Source: Fibrella arboris
GTDB taxonomy: Bacteria; Bacteroidota; Bacteroidia; Cytophagales; Spirosomataceae
Length of the DNA: 64,000 nt
Assembly: GCF_041321095.1 (NCBI RefSeq)
Contig: NZ_JBGGWE010000002.1
Span: forward strand, 496,001 to 560,000
Direction of reading: 5' to 3'
Shown here: positions 36,057-45,602 of the stretch, piece by piece
Numbering within the stretch: position 1 is the first letter of the stretch
How the letters are laid out: each line of letters begins with the position of its first letter
Notes under the pieces: generated by a model
What the model was told of the DNA's origin: nothing
The model's database searches: none
Seen by the model: only the letters and a program-made list of their open reading frames with translations
Position numbers and translations under genes: made by a program

Positions 36057-37058
36057 TCAATAAATGGTCATTTGACACGGAATCTTAATCTGCTGGCTGA
36101 TCGGTGCCGAGCCATTGACCATACGCTGATGAAGTAAGCCAAACGCTTCGGCACCCAGGTCAAACGGATCAGCATCCACAGCAGCCAGCGGGCGGTAGTC
36201 GATGTGTTTGAACAAGGGCAAATTACCAAAGCCAATAAAATCGATTGAGCTGGATCTGGCTGGATAGTCGCGTTGCATAAACGAGATAGCATCCAGCGTC
36301 TGGTAGCTTTTAAAGGTGGAAATAGCCGTGGGTGGGTCATCGAGTTGCATTAGCGCCCGCATGGCACCTTCCACCAAATCGGGGGTGGTATCTGGCTGTT
36401 TGACCAGATCAGCATCGAACGGTACCTGGTGATCAGTTAAGGCCTGCAGATAGCCATCGTAACGTACCTGACTAAGCGAAAGTGTAGCAGGGCCCCTTAA
36501 GTGAGCAATGCGACGGTGACCTTTCTGGATCAGGTACGTTATAGCCTGCCGACTTCCTTCAAACGAATCGGCGGTAACGTTGTAACTGGGCCGGTCGCGG
36601 GGAGCACGCACAAAAAAGACAACCGGAATACCAATGGCTTCCAGTTGATCAACAAAGTCAGTACGGTCTGTTTTTGTGGTAATTGAAATGAGCAGCCCGT
36701 CGATCCGATTGCGAATCATGGTCTCGATGAGTGCTCGTTCGCGGTCGGGTTGCTCATGGGTTTGGGTGAATACAACTGAATAGTGGTGACGGGCAGCGGT
36801 GTCTTCAATACCACGCAGGGTCAGCCCGTAAAACTGATCAAACAAATCTGGAATGATAACACCAATTTTGAAATTGCGCTTCTGCTTCAGGTGAATAGCT
36901 GCCAGATTAGGAATGTAGTTTCGCTCTTCGGCCAATTGCCGAACGCGAGCCACCGTGGCCGAACCGATACCCGGATCGTTGCGAAGTGCTTTGGACACAC
37001 CCGAAACGGACAGGCCAAGTTCTTTCGCCAGGTCTTTGAGCGTAACACCTCGTCTCAT
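36057..37058 (-). CDS. LacI-family regulator, paralogue 2, divergent from uxuA
   Basis: A 333-residue LacI/GalR regulator with HTH TLKDLAKELGLSVSGVSKAL (5-24) and hinge NLAAIHLKQKRNFKIGVIIP. It converges on the paralogue with 12 bp between stop codons and is divergent from uxuA across 358 bp. By position it probably controls uxuA-uxaC and the downstream genes, with a uronate as likely effector (inference). Confidence 0.92.
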   Translation of the reverse strand: MRRGVTLKDLAKELGLSVSGVSKALRNDPGIGSATVARVRQLAEERNYIPNLAAIHLKQKRNFKIGVIIPDLFDQFYGLTLRGIEDTAARHHYSVVFTQTHEQPDRERALIETMIRNRIDGLLISITTKTDRTDFVDQLEAIGIPVVFFVRAPRDRPSYNVTADSFEGSRQAITYLIQKGHRRIAHLRGPATLSLSQVRYDGYLQALTDHQVPFDADLVKQPDTTPDLVEGAMRALMQLDDPPTAISTFKSYQTLDAISFMQRDYPARSSSIDFIGFGNLPLFKHIDYRPLAAVDADPFDLGAEAFGLLHQRMVNGSAPISQQIKIPCQMTIY

Positions 37059-37416
37059 AATTGCGGTTGAATCGGAAAGCGCTAAGGCATATTGATAAAG
37101 TATAAAACAATGAATGTAGTCAATCAGCTAAAGGTCCACAAATCAGCCGACTGGCAACGAATCCATAATGACAACCCTTTTCCCCGCTTGACCGGTAATC
37201 CAGGTACGTACGATCTTCTCCGTTCGATGCGTGACCAGCTCACATTGACAGCAGTAGCATCAGACGCAGCTTGACGCAATGAGTAGTAATGAACCACGAA
37301 TAGACTGGAATGAAAAATGAAAATGGCATCGAATCATAGACAGGTGAGTAGGATATAGCCCTCCTGATCCATTGTAGAAAAGCATTGCCATTTCTTTACT
37401 GTCAACTTTTATCTGA
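37059..37416. other. Divergent control region between LacI gene and uxuA
   Basis: A 358-bp region with the promoters of both genes presumably inside. A 60-codon frame at 37092-37274 has no recognised family and is probably chance or a relic. AAAGCGCTAA at 37076-37085 has the central CG of a LacI site but is a weak candidate. No clean TAnnTTTG box was found. Confidence 0.4.
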
Positions 37417-38604
37417 ATGAATCTACTTCAATCATGGCGCTGGTTTGGGCCTGGTGACCCGGTGACACTCGCCGATATTCGCCAGACGGGAGCTAGCGGT
37501 ATTGTTTCTGCCCTACACCAAATTCCCCACGGCCATGTTTGGCCGGTCAATGCCATTCAGGCTCGCCAGGCAGAAATTAGTTCGGCTCCGGCTGGGGCCT
37601 GGCCACTGCATTGGGCCGTTGTTGAAAGCCTTACCGTTTCAGAAAGTATAAAAACCCGGTCTGGTGCCTACCGCCAGCATATCGAAGACTATAAACAGAG
37701 CCTGCACAATCTGGCCCAGTGCGGGCTAAAGATAGTTACCTACAATTTTATGCCGGTCAATGACTGGACGCGTACGAACCTGAATTATCCTATGGCCGAC
37801 GGGTCGAAGGCGCTTTATTACAATTGGTTCGACCTGGCTGCTTTTGATATTCATCTGCTGAAACGGCCAAACGCAGCGGATGATTACTCGCCGACCGTCG
37901 TGGCCGAAGCCGAACGGCGATTTGCCCGGTACAGTGCAGAGGAGTGCGAACAACTGGCCGATATCATTATGTTTGGCATACCAGGTGAAGCCAAACAAAC
38001 TCTCGACGGGATGCGGGCCAGACTGGCCACTTATACGGACATTGATGCGGATGCCCTGCGCGCCAACCTAACCGATTTCCTGAACGAGGTTGCGCCACTG
38101 GCCGATGAGCTGGGCATCAAGCTAGCTATCCATCCCGACGACCCGCCCTTCCCAATTCTGGGCTTACCCCGCATCGTTTCACAAGCTGCGGATTTTGACT
38201 ATCTGCTGACAAAAGTGCCCAACGAAAGCAACGGCGTTTGTTTCTGTACCGGCTCGCTGGGGGCCAATCCGGCCAATGATCTGCCCGCATTAGCTCGTCG
38301 GATTGGTGAGAAAATTCATTTCGTTCACCTGCGTAATGTTCGGAAAGATGAGCATGGCAATTTCTACGAAGCTGATCACCTCGACGGCGACGTAGATATG
38401 TATGCCGTTATGCGCGAAGTGCTGGCCATTCAGCAACGCGTTGCCGAGCCTATCCCCTTCCGGCCCGACCACGGCCATCAGATGCTCGACGACCTGTACA
38501 AGACCACTAACCCCGGCTATTCCTGCATTGGCCGCTTGCGCGGGCTAGCTGAGCTACGCGGGCTGGAACTGGGCATCAGCCGCGCCGAAGGCTGGCAATC
38601 ATAA
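37417..38604 (+). CDS. uxuA: Mannonate dehydratase
   Basis: A 395-residue UxuA, the cytoplasmic dehydratase that turns D-mannonate into KDG. Family landmarks are WRWFGPGDPVTLADIRQTGA at the start, GLKIVTYNFMPVNDWTRT (about 105), LAIHPDDPPFPILGLPRI (about 230), FCTGSLGA and FVHLRNV, and the final PFRPDHGHQMLDDL, which hold the metal ligands. Length matches E. coli (394). It opens a plus-strand series with uxaC 21 bp downstream. Confidence 0.97.
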   Translation: MNLLQSWRWFGPGDPVTLADIRQTGASGIVSALHQIPHGHVWPVNAIQARQAEISSAPAGAWPLHWAVVESLTVSESIKTRSGAYRQHIEDYKQSLHNLAQCGLKIVTYNFMPVNDWTRTNLNYPMADGSKALYYNWFDLAAFDIHLLKRPNAADDYSPTVVAEAERRFARYSAEECEQLADIIMFGIPGEAKQTLDGMRARLATYTDIDADALRANLTDFLNEVAPLADELGIKLAIHPDDPPFPILGLPRIVSQAADFDYLLTKVPNESNGVCFCTGSLGANPANDLPALARRIGEKIHFVHLRNVRKDEHGNFYEADHLDGDVDMYAVMREVLAIQQRVAEPIPFRPDHGHQMLDDLYKTTNPGYSCIGRLRGLAELRGLELGISRAEGWQS

Positions 38605-38625
38605 ACCGAAAACGACACTGACACT

Positions 38626-40092
38626 ATGTTCACTGGCTCTCAGCTCAATACAACCACCGAACCGTTCATTTCGGAAAACTTTGTTCTCGAAAGCGAACCA
38701 GCCCGGGCGCTGTATTTCGATTTCGTTCGCGATCTACCCATCGTAGATTACCATAACCATTTGTCACCCCATGAGATAGCCGACGATAAACGGTACGCCA
38801 ACATGACCGAAATATGGCTTAAAGGCGACCACTATAAATGGCGGGCCATGCGGGCTAACGGCGTTCCCGAAGAACTGATCACCGGGAATCGCGATGACTG
38901 GGAGAAATTTCTGGCCTGGTCGAAGACGGTGCCCTATACCATGCGGAATCCGCTTCAGCACTGGACGCAGATGGAGCTAAAATATCCGTTCGGTATCGAT
39001 GAACTCCTTTCGGAGCAAAACGCTCGTCCTATCTACGATGCGTGCAACGAGCAACTACAAAGCACGCTCACGGCCCGTGCTCTGATGAACGCTTATAATG
39101 TGCAGGTCGTGTGTACAACAGACGATCCGACCGACGATTTGCGGTATCACAGCCAGTACGCGGCCGAAGGTAAGGCGCTGAAAATGTACCCGACTTTCCG
39201 GCCCGACACGCTGCTCCCTGCGACTACCGACGCCTGGCGGCAACAGGTGGCTAAACTGGTAGCCATTTCAGGCGTAGCAGTAACGGACCTGGATTCACTG
39301 CTCGAAGCCTTGATCAGCCGGATCGACGCCTTTCATGAACTGGGTTGCCGGGCCTCCGATCACGGTCTGGAGCGACTGCCACCTGTATCAGCTCGCACAG
39401 TTGCCCTGGAAACAGCCTGTAAGCAATTACTCGCCGGCGAAACAGTCCCCGACGCGCAGACGATCGAGCTGTTGCAGGGGTACGTTCTGCTTGAACTGTG
39501 CCGTCAGTATGCCAAACGCGGCTGGGTTCAGCAGTTTCACCTCGGCGCCTTACGCAATGTCAGTACCCGGCTGTACAACCGGTTGGGGGTAAACGTTGGG
39601 GGCGACTCGATGGGCGACTGGAGCCAGACGCAACGGTTGGCCCGTTTCCTGGACGCGCTGGATCAGGATGGGCAGTTGGCCAAGACGGTGTTGTACAACC
39701 TGAACCCCGCCGACAACGAAACGTTTGCCACTATGATCGGCAATTTCCAGTCCCAGGACGCGCAGTCTGGCAACGTACCTGGCGAATCCACGCCGGGAAA
39801 AATTCAGTGGGGGTCGGGCTGGTGGTTCCTGGATCAGAAAGACGGCATGGAGAAACAGATCAATACGTTATCGAACATGGGATTGATGAGTCGCTTTATC
39901 GGTATGGTGACCGATTCACGCAGTTTTCTCTCTTTCTCCCGCCACGATTATTTCCGCCGGATTCTCTGCAACGTGATTGGCCAGGACATTCAACGGGGAC
40001 TATTGCCGAACGACCTGCCCTGGCTGGGTCAGCTGGCAGCCAATATATCGTACTACAATACAGTAGATTACTTCGGCTGGACTATTCAATAG
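38626..40092 (+). CDS. uxaC: Glucuronate (uronate) isomerase
   Basis: A 488-residue UxaC of the amidohydrolase fold. It interconverts D-glucuronate and D-fructuronate, or D-galacturonate and D-tagaturonate. Landmarks are VDYHNHLSPHEIADDKRYAN (about 38), CTTDDPTDDLRYH (about 163), FHLGALRN (about 304), ADNETFATMIGNF and FLSFSRHDYFRRILCN. UxuA beside it points to the glucuronate route. The product fructuronate needs a reductase (UxuB) that is absent from the window. Confidence 0.97.
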   Translation: MFTGSQLNTTTEPFISENFVLESEPARALYFDFVRDLPIVDYHNHLSPHEIADDKRYANMTEIWLKGDHYKWRAMRANGVPEELITGNRDDWEKFLAWSKTVPYTMRNPLQHWTQMELKYPFGIDELLSEQNARPIYDACNEQLQSTLTARALMNAYNVQVVCTTDDPTDDLRYHSQYAAEGKALKMYPTFRPDTLLPATTDAWRQQVAKLVAISGVAVTDLDSLLEALISRIDAFHELGCRASDHGLERLPPVSARTVALETACKQLLAGETVPDAQTIELLQGYVLLELCRQYAKRGWVQQFHLGALRNVSTRLYNRLGVNVGGDSMGDWSQTQRLARFLDALDQDGQLAKTVLYNLNPADNETFATMIGNFQSQDAQSGNVPGESTPGKIQWGSGWWFLDQKDGMEKQINTLSNMGLMSRFIGMVTDSRSFLSFSRHDYFRRILCNVIGQDIQRGLLPNDLPWLGQLAANISYYNTVDYFGWTIQ

Positions 40093-40208
40093 GCAATAGG
40101 CTGCGCTGCCTCGTGTGGTCGTCCAGATCAGTCAGCGCCAGTACCATTTGACTACTCATTTATTCCTGACAGCGTAGTACACTTCCTACGAATGACCTGT
40201 TAACTCCT

Positions 40209-41570
40209 ATGCTTCATACCGCTCCCACCGTTCCTGCACTGGAAACCAGCCAGAGCCAGACCAATTACCGCTGGGTGATTGCTGCCCTGCTCTTCTTTGC
40301 TACCACCATCAATTACCTCGACCGGGTGGTCATTAGTCTGCTGAAACCTACTCTCGAGAAAGACTTCAACTGGACCGAAACCGACTATTCGAATCTGGTG
40401 GTTGTTTTTCAGGCGGCCTATGCACTCGGTATGCTGGGCATTGGCAGTATTATTGATAAAGTGGGTACGCGAATAGGCTATGCCCTGTCGATCACGGCAT
40501 GGAGCGTGGTGGGTGTTGCTACCGCCTTTGCTAAAACGACCCTCGGTTTTGGCTTTGCCCGCGCCGGGCTTGGCCTGAGTGAAGCGGGCAACTTCCCGGC
40601 CGCCATCAAGACCGTGGCCGAATGGTTTCCTAAGCGGGAACGGGCACTGGCAACGGGCATTTTTAACTCGGGCACCAACATCGGGGCCATTATTGCTCCG
40701 CTCACGGTGCCATTCATTACCGCCAACTACGGCTGGGAATGGGCCTTTATTCTGACCGGACTAACGGGTTTTATCTGGCTGGTGCTGTGGTTAACCATCT
40801 ATAAAAAACCCGCTGATCACCATAAAGTATCAGCGTCCGAGTTAGCGCATATCAATAGCGACGTTGACGAACGCACCGAAGAAGTCAACGCCGAAGGTGC
40901 CGCACCCGTATCCTGGTTCAAGCTGCTTACCTACCGGCAAACCTGGGCGTTCTTTTGCGGCAAACTGCTCACAGACCCAATTTGGTGGTTTTATCTGTTC
41001 TGGTTGCCCGCTTTTCTGAAAGCACAATACGGCCTTCAGGGCACTGATTTAGCCATACCAGTGGCTTCGGTGTATACCATTGCCAGCGTGGGCAGCGTGT
41101 TTGGTGGCTGGCTTCCCCTAAACCTGACCAGGAAGGGAATGTCCATTTTCCGGGCCCGGAAAACAGCCATGTTCATCTACGCGCTCTGTGCCTTGCCGGT
41201 TGTATTTGCCCAATGGCTTGGCAGCATGAATATCTGGCTGGCAGTATTCATCATCGGCTTCGCGGCCTCGGCTCACCAGGCCTGGAGCGCCAATATCTTT
41301 ACCACCGTATCCGATATGTTCCCACGCCGCGCCGTGGCATCGGTGACAGGTATCGGGGGCATGGCTGGTGCCGTTGGCGGCATCCTGATCGCTCGCCTGG
41401 CCGGCCGACTTTTCGATCATTACAAAGCGCTGGGGCACATTGAAACAGGCTATTACATCATGTTCATCATTTGCGGGTTCGCCTACCTGACGGCCTGGAG
41501 TATTATGCACCTGCTGGTTCCTAAATTCAAAACAATCAACCTTTCTGGCCAAACGGCTGATACTGTATGA
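40209..41570 (+). CDS. MFS hexuronate transporter (ExuT-like)
   Basis: A 453-residue major-facilitator permease of the anion:cation symporter group with about 12 membrane segments. It starts YRWVIAALLFFATTINYLDR, has the loop-2 motif GSIIDKVGTRIGY and the segment GLSEAGNFPAAIKTVAEWFP, all typical of hexuronate transporters of the ExuT type. It probably brings glucuronate or galacturonate across the inner membrane. It lies 116 bp after uxaC, and its stop overlaps the next gene by 4 bp. Confidence 0.9.
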   Translation: MLHTAPTVPALETSQSQTNYRWVIAALLFFATTINYLDRVVISLLKPTLEKDFNWTETDYSNLVVVFQAAYALGMLGIGSIIDKVGTRIGYALSITAWSVVGVATAFAKTTLGFGFARAGLGLSEAGNFPAAIKTVAEWFPKRERALATGIFNSGTNIGAIIAPLTVPFITANYGWEWAFILTGLTGFIWLVLWLTIYKKPADHHKVSASELAHINSDVDERTEEVNAEGAAPVSWFKLLTYRQTWAFFCGKLLTDPIWWFYLFWLPAFLKAQYGLQGTDLAIPVASVYTIASVGSVFGGWLPLNLTRKGMSIFRARKTAMFIYALCALPVVFAQWLGSMNIWLAVFIIGFAASAHQAWSANIFTTVSDMFPRRAVASVTGIGGMAGAVGGILIARLAGRLFDHYKALGHIETGYYIMFIICGFAYLTAWSIMHLLVPKFKTINLSGQTADTV

Positions 41571-42973
41571 AAGACGCCTTAAATCGCAGGACGTTTCTAG
41601 ACGTCTCTGCCAGAGCAGCGGCCATCGCCGTGGGTTTTCCAACCATTGTGCCATCCTCTGTCTTTGGCAAAAACGCCCCCAGCAACCGGATCAATATTGG
41701 CGCGATTGGAACGGGCCGCATTTCGAGAGGACACGACATGCCCGGCGTTTGGCAATACGACAACGCGAATATTATGGCCGTTTGTGACCTGGATAGTAAC
41801 CGCGCCAACGATGCCAAAAAATTGGTCAACGACTATTACTCGAAGAAAACAGGTAAAGACTACGACGGCGTCAAGGTCTACACCGATTACCGGGAGTTGC
41901 TGACCAACAAAGACATCGATGCGGTGATTGTCAGCACACCCGACCATTGGCACGCACCGATCGTTATTCACGCGGTAGAAGCAGGCAAAGACGTGTATAT
42001 GCAGAAACCGGCCTCGCTTACTATTTCGGAAGGGCGCATGATGGCCGATGCGGTAAAACGATCGGGCCGGATTGTGCAGGTAGGTAGTCAGCAACGGTCC
42101 TCGAAGCAGTTCCGATACGCCGCTGAGCTGGTTCGTAATGGCCGGATTGGCGACCTGAAAACGGTGTACGTCGGCCTACCCGGCGACCCCGGTGGCGACG
42201 AAGAACCACCCATGCCGGTTCCGAAAAACCTGAATTACGACATGTGGCTCGGCACAACGCCGGAAGTGTATTACACCGAAAAACGGGTGCACCCACAAAT
42301 GGGTTACGACCGGCCGGGCTGGTTACGCTGCGAGCAGTTTGGCGCGGGTATGATCACCGGCTGGGGTGCGCACCACATCGACTGCGCCCACTGGGCCATG
42401 GATACAGAACATACCGGTCCCGTGGAGATCTGGGGAAGAGCTGATTTCCCCAAAAGTGGCCTTTGGAATGTACACGGCATTTTTCAGACCGAAGCGCTCT
42501 ATAAAAACGGGGTGAAGATGGTAGTCAGCAATGAGATTCCGAACGGTATCAGGTTCGAAGGCACCAAAGGCTGGATCTTCGTCTCACGGGGCGACGCGTC
42601 GGTGACGACCAGCGACCCGATTGCCAAGCAAAATGCGGCTAAAGCCCTCGACGCCAGCGATCCGAAGATCATCACATCGGTGATTGGCCCGAATGAAATA
42701 AACCTGCCCGTCAGTAAAGAGCACCACGGAAACTGGCTGGAAAGCATCGTAAGCCGCAAAGAACCTATTGCTCCGGTCGAAATTGGTCACCGTTCCTGCT
42801 CGGCCTGTCTGCTGCATCATGCCGCTATGAAACTGAACCGGAAGTTGTACTGGAATCCGGATAAAGAACAGTTCATCAATGACCCGGAAGCAACCAAGCT
42901 GCTGTCGCGTCCGCAACGGAAAGAGTACGCCATTGTCGCGTCGAATTCGAAGAAGACGGCGAAGAAAGCGTAG
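41567..42973 (+). CDS. Gfo/Idh/MocA-family oxidoreductase with Tat signal
   Basis: A 468-residue oxidoreductase. A Tat-like signal (NRRTFLDVSARAAAIAVG) suggests folded export. The Rossmann fold has INIGAIGTGRISRGHDMPG and the family motif DVYMQKPASLTISE; the C-terminal domain has GWGAHHIDCAHWAMD. These enzymes oxidise or epimerise sugars with NAD(P), often tightly bound in exported forms. Translationally coupled to the transporter by a 4-bp overlap, so it probably acts on a sugar of this pathway. Confidence 0.9.
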   Translation: MKDALNRRTFLDVSARAAAIAVGFPTIVPSSVFGKNAPSNRINIGAIGTGRISRGHDMPGVWQYDNANIMAVCDLDSNRANDAKKLVNDYYSKKTGKDYDGVKVYTDYRELLTNKDIDAVIVSTPDHWHAPIVIHAVEAGKDVYMQKPASLTISEGRMMADAVKRSGRIVQVGSQQRSSKQFRYAAELVRNGRIGDLKTVYVGLPGDPGGDEEPPMPVPKNLNYDMWLGTTPEVYYTEKRVHPQMGYDRPGWLRCEQFGAGMITGWGAHHIDCAHWAMDTEHTGPVEIWGRADFPKSGLWNVHGIFQTEALYKNGVKMVVSNEIPNGIRFEGTKGWIFVSRGDASVTTSDPIAKQNAAKALDASDPKIITSVIGPNEINLPVSKEHHGNWLESIVSRKEPIAPVEIGHRSCSACLLHHAAMKLNRKLYWNPDKEQFINDPEATKLLSRPQRKEYAIVASNSKKTAKKA

Positions 42974-43061
42974 GTAGCACCGAAACGGTCCGCCGCGCGG
43001 CTCCAGTTTCGGTAATCAGAACGATATTAATACTCTACCGGAGCTGGAGTTCCGGTGCTAC
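42974..43061. repeat. Imperfect REP-like hairpin between two oxidoreductase genes
   Basis: The outer arms GTAGCACCG (42974-42982) and CGGTGCTAC (43053-43061) are exact; inner CTCCAG...GGTA and TACC...CTGGAG pieces continue the pairing with mismatches. It fills the gap between two co-directional genes. Confidence 0.65.
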
Positions 43062-43067
43062 AGAACT

Positions 43068-44438
43068 ATGAAAATTGCGATTCCTATTGCCCTTACCATC
43101 GGTGTTGCTTTGCTAGTTGCTTTTCGCGGGCCAAACGCCATCGGCCCCATCCGGCTGATTACGCTGGATCCCGGCCACTTCCATGCGGCATTGGTGCAGA
43201 AATCAATGTACGACGGGGTTGACCCCAAGGTGCATGTGTATGCCCCGGACGGTCCCGATGTACAGATGCACCTCGACCGGATACGTACCTACAATACCCG
43301 GAGCGACAAGCCAACAAGCTGGCAGGAAGAAGTCTATCGTGGCCCAGACTTCATGGCGAAAATGATGGCTGAACGGGCGGGTAACGTCGTTGTTATGGCG
43401 GGCAACAACCGGCTGAAAACCGACTACATTCACCAGGCAGTTGGCGCGGGCTTTAACGTACTGGCCGACAAACCGATGGTCATCAACGGTTCAGAGTTTG
43501 GCAAGTTGCAGGAATCGTTTGCGACCGCCGCCAAAAAGAATGTGTTGCTCTATGACATCATGACGGAACGGTATGAGATCACGACCATGCTGCAACGGGC
43601 TTTCTCGCGCCAGGCAGCTCTGTTCGGAACGCTCGAAAAGGGAACGCCTGAAAACCCGGCCGTCACGAAGGAGAGTGTGCATCACTTCTACAAGAATGTA
43701 TCGGGCAGTATACTCACCCGGCCAGCCTGGTTTATGGACGTAGCCCAGCAAGGCGAAGGAATCGTTGACGTCACGACCCACCTGGTTGACCTGGTACAGT
43801 GGGAATGCTTTCCCGAGCAAACCCTTGATTATAAGAAAGATGTACGGCTGACATCGGCCCGCCGCTGGACAACCGATATGCGGTTGAGTCAGTTTAAAGC
43901 CATTACCAAACTGCCCGCTTTCCCCGATTATTTGAAGAAAGACGTGGTGCAGGATAGTGTATTGACGGTGTATAGCAACGGCGAAATCAACTACCAGTTG
44001 AAAGGCATTCATGCCAAAGTGTCGGTCATCTGGGCCTATGCCGCTCCGGCTGGTGGTGGTGATACGCACTACTCGATCATGCGCGGAACAAAGGCCAACC
44101 TGATCATCCGTCAAGGCGCCGAACAGCAGTATAAGCCAACCCTGTACATTGAGCCGGTGGCAGGCAACAAATTAGAGACATCCTTGAAGGAAGTCCTCCC
44201 TGCTATACAGCGCGAATTTCCGGGCGTCGATATCAGGCAAACGGCTACTGGCTGGATCGTTAACGTACCTGAGCACTACAACGAAGGGCACGAAGCCCAC
44301 TTCGGACGGGTGATGCAGAATTACCTGACGTACCTGAAAGCGGGCAAACTCCCCGCCTGGGAAGTGCCTAACATGCTGACCAAATACTACACAACCACAC
44401 AGGCGTTAGCGCTGGCCAAGAAAAGCCAGGTACGTTAG
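43068..44438 (+). CDS. Exported oxidoreductase with Gfo/Idh-like fold and Oxidoreduct_C-type domain
   Basis: A 456-residue protein with an N-terminal hydrophobic signal (AIPIALTIGVALLVAF). The N-terminal half is Rossmann-like but divergent: LITLDPGHFHAALVQ replaces the usual Gly-rich loop, while the lysine motif GFNVLADKPMVIN is kept (about 128). The C-terminal half looks like the putative oxidoreductase C-terminal domain of Bacteroidota. The reaction is unknown. It lies between two Tat-type Gfo/Idh genes. Confidence 0.8.
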   Translation: MKIAIPIALTIGVALLVAFRGPNAIGPIRLITLDPGHFHAALVQKSMYDGVDPKVHVYAPDGPDVQMHLDRIRTYNTRSDKPTSWQEEVYRGPDFMAKMMAERAGNVVVMAGNNRLKTDYIHQAVGAGFNVLADKPMVINGSEFGKLQESFATAAKKNVLLYDIMTERYEITTMLQRAFSRQAALFGTLEKGTPENPAVTKESVHHFYKNVSGSILTRPAWFMDVAQQGEGIVDVTTHLVDLVQWECFPEQTLDYKKDVRLTSARRWTTDMRLSQFKAITKLPAFPDYLKKDVVQDSVLTVYSNGEINYQLKGIHAKVSVIWAYAAPAGGGDTHYSIMRGTKANLIIRQGAEQQYKPTLYIEPVAGNKLETSLKEVLPAIQREFPGVDIRQTATGWIVNVPEHYNEGHEAHFGRVMQNYLTYLKAGKLPAWEVPNMLTKYYTTTQALALAKKSQVR

Positions 44439-44461
44439 GTCTGTTCTTCCTAAACTTTCTC

Positions 44462-45577
44462 ATGACTTCTCTATCATCTAACCGGCGTACGTTCCTGAAA
44501 CAGACGACCGGTATTGCGGCCCTGTCGGCACTGGCACCCAATCTCCAGGCCAGCCCCACTTTTGCTCCCCGAATTAAGTTTTCTGTGGTTGGCATCAACC
44601 ACGGCCACATTTACAGTCAGGTCGAAGCAACGATGCGTGGCGGTGGCGAACTGGTTTCGTTCTATGCCAAAGAACCTGATCTGGCGGCTGCTTTTGCCAA
44701 ACGGTATCCACAAGCCAAACAGGCCCGTTCGGAAGATGAAGTGCTGAATGACAAGAGTACCCAGTTGATTCTGACCTCCGGTATTCCCGACGAACGGGCC
44801 GGGCTGGGCATCCGCGTTATGAAAGCCGGTAAAGATTTCATGAGCGACAAACCGGGTATTACGACCCTGGAGCAACTGGCGCAGGTACGAAAAGTGCAGC
44901 AGGAAACGAAGCGCATCTACTCGATCATGTTCAGCGAACGGTTCGAAAACAGGGCCACCGTGAAGGCGGGTGAGCTGGTGAAAGCCGGCGCCATCGGGCA
45001 GGTTATCCAGACCATCGGGATGGGGCCTCACCGCATTAGCCTGACCTCACGACCAGAGTGGTTTTTCGACAAAAAGCGGTTTGGTGGCATCATCTGCGAT
45101 ATTGCCTCGCACCAGGTCGATCAGTTTTTGTTCTTCACAGGGTCTACCAAAGGCGAGGTGCTATCGTCGCAGACGGGCAATGTTCATTATCCCCAATATC
45201 CAAATTTTGAAGACTTCGGTGATTTAACACTACGTGGTGATAAAGGCGCGGGCTACATCCGGGTCGACTGGTTTACGCCCGACGGGCTCAACACCTGGGG
45301 CGATGGTCGGTTGACGATCCTGGGAACGGAAGGCTACATCGAGATCCGTAAAAACGTAGATATAGCCGGCCGAACAGGCGGCAGTCACCTGTTTCTGGTC
45401 GACAAAAAAGAAACACGTTACGTTGATTGCAGCAAGCAGGAGCTACCCTACGGCACGCAACTGGTCGATGATATGTTGAACCGTACCGAAACAGCCATGA
45501 CCCAGGCGCACTGTTTCCTGGCAACCGAACTGGCGCTGAAAGCTCAAAAGCACGCCCAGAAGCTCACCATCGCTTAA
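44462..45577 (+). CDS. Gfo/Idh/MocA-family oxidoreductase with Tat signal
   Basis: A 371-residue Gfo/Idh/MocA protein. A Tat-like signal SNRRTFLKQTTGIAALSALA opens it. The cofactor region is KFSVVGINHGHIYSQV, divergent from GxGxxG, and the lysine motif is KDFMSDKPGITTLEQL (about 137). The C-terminal part has GGIICDIASHQVDQFLFF, where His of the family motif is kept. It is 23 bp after the previous gene, so one transcript is likely. Substrate unknown. Confidence 0.88.
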   Translation: MTSLSSNRRTFLKQTTGIAALSALAPNLQASPTFAPRIKFSVVGINHGHIYSQVEATMRGGGELVSFYAKEPDLAAAFAKRYPQAKQARSEDEVLNDKSTQLILTSGIPDERAGLGIRVMKAGKDFMSDKPGITTLEQLAQVRKVQQETKRIYSIMFSERFENRATVKAGELVKAGAIGQVIQTIGMGPHRISLTSRPEWFFDKKRFGGIICDIASHQVDQFLFFTGSTKGEVLSSQTGNVHYPQYPNFEDFGDLTLRGDKGAGYIRVDWFTPDGLNTWGDGRLTILGTEGYIEIRKNVDIAGRTGGSHLFLVDKKETRYVDCSKQELPYGTQLVDDMLNRTETAMTQAHCFLATELALKAQKHAQKLTIA

Positions 45578-45602
45578 TAGCTGGACCCGTTGATATTGCT
45601 CT

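Noticed and set aside
37092..37274. A 60-codon frame in the LacI-uxuA control region
   Set aside because: No family or signal, and it occupies DNA expected to hold promoters and operators.
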